This document shows positions 39,869 to 42,373 of a stretch of DNA of 42,373 nt, in pieces. Made by a program: the position numbers and the translations under genes. The notes beneath the pieces were generated by a model that did not search any database, was not told the origin of the DNA, and saw nothing but the letters and a program-made list of their open reading frames with translations. This DNA comes from Archangium violaceum Cb vi76 (GTDB taxonomy: Bacteria; Myxococcota; Myxococcia; Myxococcales; Myxococcaceae): the NCBI RefSeq assembly GCF_000733295.1, contig NZ_JPMI01000094.1, forward strand, positions 1-42,373, given 5' to 3'. The stretch's first letter is position 1; every line of letters begins with the position of its first letter.

Positions 39869-40438
39869 ATGAACCAATTCTGTCGAGACTTCGAGAACCT
39901 GCTGAAGAAGAGTCCACCCGAAGAGGCTCTGCATCAGTTCGTCGTCAAGCACCCTGTTCTGCTCGAAGAATTCGGTGGGCCTCTCTACATTAGCAAGCCC
40001 TCTCTTGGGCGCGATTACACAGCAGACTTCGCCGTCCGGACGGTCGGAAACGGAATCTTCTGGACCTTCATTGAGCTTGAGCGGAGCAGCCACCCACTTT
40101 TCACTCGGCAAGGGTTACCCTCAAAAGCACTCAACACCGCCATCATGCAGATCAATCAATGGTTCTCGTGGCTTCGTGACCATGCGTCGCCGGGGTATGG
40201 TGTTTTCGACGGTGAGCGTTCTGGAGTCGTGGTGATTGGCAAGCGAGATCGTCTCTCTGCGCTGGATTTGCGCCGATTGCGTTCATTCAACGAAACCCAT
40301 ATCTCAGTTCGAGTCGTGACCTGGGATACCTTGATCGATCCATTCAAGTCGATGTCGGACTCCCTGATGAAGGCGAAAGAGCGCGAGGCTCCGAAGGTGT
40401 TGGGCGACGCTGAATTCAGAATGCAGTCAGCGATCTGA
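39869..40438 (+). CDS. Shedu (DUF4263/SduA-like) immune nuclease
   Basis: A 189-aa protein matching the conserved core of Shedu anti-phage nucleases. ISKPSLGRDYTADFAV carries Asp53, and FIELERSSHPLFTRQGLPSKALNTAI carries E69-L-E71. MQINQWFSWL supplies the Gln of a PD-(D/E)XK active site, and GVVVIGKRDRLSALDLRRLRSFN ... ISVRVVTWDTLID completes the domain. It lacks the variable N-terminal domains of larger Shedu proteins. Shedu acts as a single-gene defence nuclease. GC is visibly low: 33 of 60 bases at 40021-40080 and 30 of 60 at 40321-40380. The ribosome-binding site is weak. It is divergent from the exported-nuclease gene. Family call firm, anti-phage role inferred. Confidence 0.85.
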   Translation: MNQFCRDFENLLKKSPPEEALHQFVVKHPVLLEEFGGPLYISKPSLGRDYTADFAVRTVGNGIFWTFIELERSSHPLFTRQGLPSKALNTAIMQINQWFSWLRDHASPGYGVFDGERSGVVVIGKRDRLSALDLRRLRSFNETHISVRVVTWDTLIDPFKSMSDSLMKAKEREAPKVLGDAEFRMQSAI

Positions 40439-40490
40439 TACATAGACTTCGTCATGGTAGTACAGGATTCACTCGGAGCGTTCGCCTGCT

Positions 40491-41402
40491 CTAACCCGTT
40501 GGCGGCGAGGTCTTCATCGTGTCCACCATGTGGCGGATGAAGGCACGCACGCGGTGCGGGACTTGTCCGCCTCCGACGTGGATGGCGTGGATCTGCTCCA
40601 GGTCGCCCGGGTTGTACTTCTCCAGCAGGGGGACGAGGCGGCCGGCCTTGATCTCCGCGGCCACATGCCACTGCGCCAGGCGGCCGATGCCCACCCCGTT
40701 CAGGAGCAGCTGCTTCAGGGTCTCGCCGTTGTTCACCTGCACGCTTCCGGTGACGACCTGTTGAATGACGCCACCCGCCTCCCGGAAGGGCCAGCCACTG
40801 CGGGCGCGCCGGAAGTTGAAGGTCAGGCAGTCGTGGTGTCGCAGCTCGTCTGGCGTCTTCGGCGTGCCCTTGTGCTGGAGGTAGGCGGGTGAGGCGCAGA
40901 TGACGCGGCGGCTCTGCCCGAGCTTGTGCGCGAGCAGCGCGCTGTCGGGCAGGTCGCCAATGCGAATGGCGACATCGGTCTTCTGGGCGAGCAGATCGAC
41001 CACGTCATCGGTCAAGCTGAGATCGACGATGACGTCGGGGTAGCGCGCGAGGAAGGCGGGAAGGGCGGGGACGACGAACTGGGAGCCAAAAGGAAGCGAC
41101 GCATTGACGCGCAGGCGGCCCCGTACCGCGCCCGGGGCGGTGGCCTGCTCGGCGTCGTTCAACTCCTGGAGGATGCGCTGTCCCGCCCGGTAGTAGGCCT
41201 CACCTTCCTCGGTGAGGCTCAGCGCGCGGGTCGTCCGCATGAAGAGGCGGGCTCCAAGCCGCTTCTCCAGCCGGGTGATGAGCTTGCTGACCGCCGAGGG
41301 AGTGAGGCCCACGCTCCTGGCCGCCGCGGAGAATCCGCCCTCCTGCACTACCCGCAGGAAGACCTCCAGCTCGCCGGAGCGCTCCATGAGGATGCGCGCC
41401 AT
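40491..41402 (-). CDS. LysR-family transcriptional regulator
   Basis: A 303-aa regulator with an N-terminal winged helix-turn-helix (about 12-70, ELEVFLRVVQEGGFSAAARSVGLTPSAVSKLITRLEKRLGARLFMRTTRALSLTEEG) and a LysR substrate-binding domain (about 92-295) of the CrgA/AaeR-like subgroup. The divergent short-chain dehydrogenase gene is its most likely target, with inverted repeats in the shared intergenic region. MERSGELEVFL at 41387 is an alternative start. The effector is unknown. Confidence 0.93.
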   Translation of the reverse strand: MARILMERSGELEVFLRVVQEGGFSAAARSVGLTPSAVSKLITRLEKRLGARLFMRTTRALSLTEEGEAYYRAGQRILQELNDAEQATAPGAVRGRLRVNASLPFGSQFVVPALPAFLARYPDVIVDLSLTDDVVDLLAQKTDVAIRIGDLPDSALLAHKLGQSRRVICASPAYLQHKGTPKTPDELRHHDCLTFNFRRARSGWPFREAGGVIQQVVTGSVQVNNGETLKQLLLNGVGIGRLAQWHVAAEIKAGRLVPLLEKYNPGDLEQIHAIHVGGGQVPHRVRAFIRHMVDTMKTSPPTG

Positions 41403-41404
41403 TC

Positions 41405-41448
41405 GTGAACCCCGTTCACAAGTATTGCAACCATCCTGTGAATGTTCA
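41405..41448. promoter_or_regulatory. LysR-type operator repeats
   Basis: GTGAACCCCGTTCAC (41405-41419) is a perfect inverted repeat located 3 bases upstream of the LysR start codon. A related site, TGAATGTTCA (41439-41448), lies 20 bases further on. Both carry TGAA/TTCA half-sites. The position suggests that LysR represses itself and controls the divergent dehydrogenase. Confidence 0.5.
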
Positions 41449-41529
41449 TCCCGGCACGCAAGGGTTATTCCAACCGCACAACGGCACGGCTTACGCCGCC
41501 CCTTTTCTCAACCCCGACTGGGAGCTCTC

Positions 41530-42321
41530 ATGGATCTGCAATTGAACAAGAAGACCGCGCTGGTGACTGGTGCCACCGCTGGTATCGGCCTCGAGATCGC
41601 GCGGACGCTGGCGGTCGAGGGCGCCGAGGTCCTCATCACCGGCCGTTCGCGGGCCAAGCTCGAGCAGGCGGTGGAGGACATCCGCGCCTCCGGCGGCAAG
41701 CTCATCCGCGGCGTGCTGGCGGATGCGGCGACCGCCGAGGGCGCGGCCTTGATCCAGAAGGAGGCGAGCGACGTCGACATCCTCGTCAACAACCTGGGCA
41801 TCTACGAGAGCAAGCCCTTCGCCGAGATCACCGATGCCGACTGGCTTTCCTACATCAACGTCAATGTGATGAGCGGCGTGCGGCTGTCGCGGGCCTACTT
41901 CCGGGGCATGCTGAAGCGCAACTGGGGACGCATCATCTTCATCTCCAGCGAGTCCGCGCTCACCATTCCTCCGGACATGATCCACTACGCGACGACCAAG
42001 ACGGCGCAGCTCTCCATCTCGCGGGGTCTCGCCAACCTGACGAAGGGCACGAAGGTGACGGTCAACTCGGTGCTACCGGGGCCCACGCATTCGGAGGGCA
42101 TCGTCGACTTCCTGCGCAGCGTGTCCAGTGAGCCCGAGGCCCCGGCCGACAAGATCGTGGCCGAGTTCTTCGCGAAACACCGGTCGTCCTCGCTCCTGCA
42201 GCGGATGATCGAGCCGGGGGAGATCGCCAGCCTGGTCGCCTATCTGGCCAGCCCCCTGTCCGCCGCGACGAACGGCGCGGTGCTCCGTGCCGAGGGCGGC
42301 CTCGTCACCACCCTCGACTGA
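41530..42321 (+). CDS. Short-chain dehydrogenase/reductase
   Basis: A 263-aa NAD(P)-dependent oxidoreductase of the classical SDR type. The cofactor motif TGATAGIG is at 13-20, NNLG (NNAG variant) at 87-90, and the catalytic Ser140, Tyr153 and Lys157 are in FISSES ... HYATTK. Arg39 after the second strand (LITGRSRAKL) favours NADPH. The C-terminal ... NGAVLRAEGGLVTTL matches family ends. ATG 41530 has GGAG 5 bases upstream. Divergent from the LysR gene, which probably controls it. Substrate unknown. Confidence 0.93.
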   Translation: MDLQLNKKTALVTGATAGIGLEIARTLAVEGAEVLITGRSRAKLEQAVEDIRASGGKLIRGVLADAATAEGAALIQKEASDVDILVNNLGIYESKPFAEITDADWLSYINVNVMSGVRLSRAYFRGMLKRNWGRIIFISSESALTIPPDMIHYATTKTAQLSISRGLANLTKGTKVTVNSVLPGPTHSEGIVDFLRSVSSEPEAPADKIVAEFFAKHRSSSLLQRMIEPGEIASLVAYLASPLSAATNGAVLRAEGGLVTTLD

Positions 42322-42373
42322 GGAGGGCGAGCAGACGCCTGGCCAGGACCTCGTCACGGAGTCTTGGCGAGTT

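Noticed and set aside
39692-40111. 139-codon minus-strand frame overlapping the Shedu gene
   Set aside because: It lies antisense to a gene with clear family motifs, and its translation shows no recognisable features.

Overview
The window is GC-rich, gene-dense bacterial chromosome. It looks like a myxobacterium, probably from the Archangium/Cystobacter/Myxococcus side of Myxococcota. The evidence is the very high GC at third codon positions, sigma-54 activators with FHA and receiver domains, PEGA-repeat envelope proteins, an operon-encoded GspN, and a DUF3396 protein of the kind common in myxobacteria. This placement is an inference from gene content; no rRNA marker is present.

Region 1 (1-17.8 kb) is mostly housekeeping. 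On the minus strand lie parC and parE (topoisomerase IV), two PEGA-domain envelope proteins, a signal-peptide peptidase SppA fused to an outer-membrane-barrel-like N-terminus, and transcription terminator Rho. This Rho lacks the usual N-terminal helical domain and carries a disordered Arg/Gln-rich N-terminus instead. Next come a secreted protein of unknown function, a metallo-beta-lactamase-fold hydrolase, an M50B-type membrane protease, an S46 dipeptidyl-peptidase with the DPP11-type arginine, a translationally coupled four-cysteine protein, and an ECF-type sigma factor.

Region 2 (17.8-36.7 kb) is a type II secretion system locus. The minus-strand operon runs gspC-D-E-F-(56-aa membrane protein)-G-(GspG-like)-H-I-J-K-L-M-N. 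Many of its genes overlap by ATGA or are a few bases apart. A close match to the sigma-54 -24/-12 consensus lies about 20 bases before gspC, with two 10-bp palindromes further upstream. A sigma-54 activator gene flanks each end: an NtrC-type response regulator paired with a ParB-like gene on the gspC side, and a tandem-FHA activator on the gspN side. The simplest reading is that the system is built on demand from one sigma-54 transcript. A hairpin followed by four U residues between gspE and gspF could lower expression of the distal genes.

Region 3 (36.7-42.4 kb) is accessory. It holds a PaaI-type thioesterase coupled to an MFS transporter ruined by a large internal deletion. Next is an overlapping pair: a Sec-exported, cysteine-rich protein with RecB-family nuclease motifs, and a cytoplasmic DUF3396 (type VI immunity family) protein. 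A divergent, lower-GC Shedu (DUF4263) nuclease of the anti-phage type follows, then a LysR regulator divergent from a short-chain dehydrogenase with inverted repeats between them. The exported nuclease/DUF3396 pair beside Shedu is the best candidate here for a little-described conflict system.
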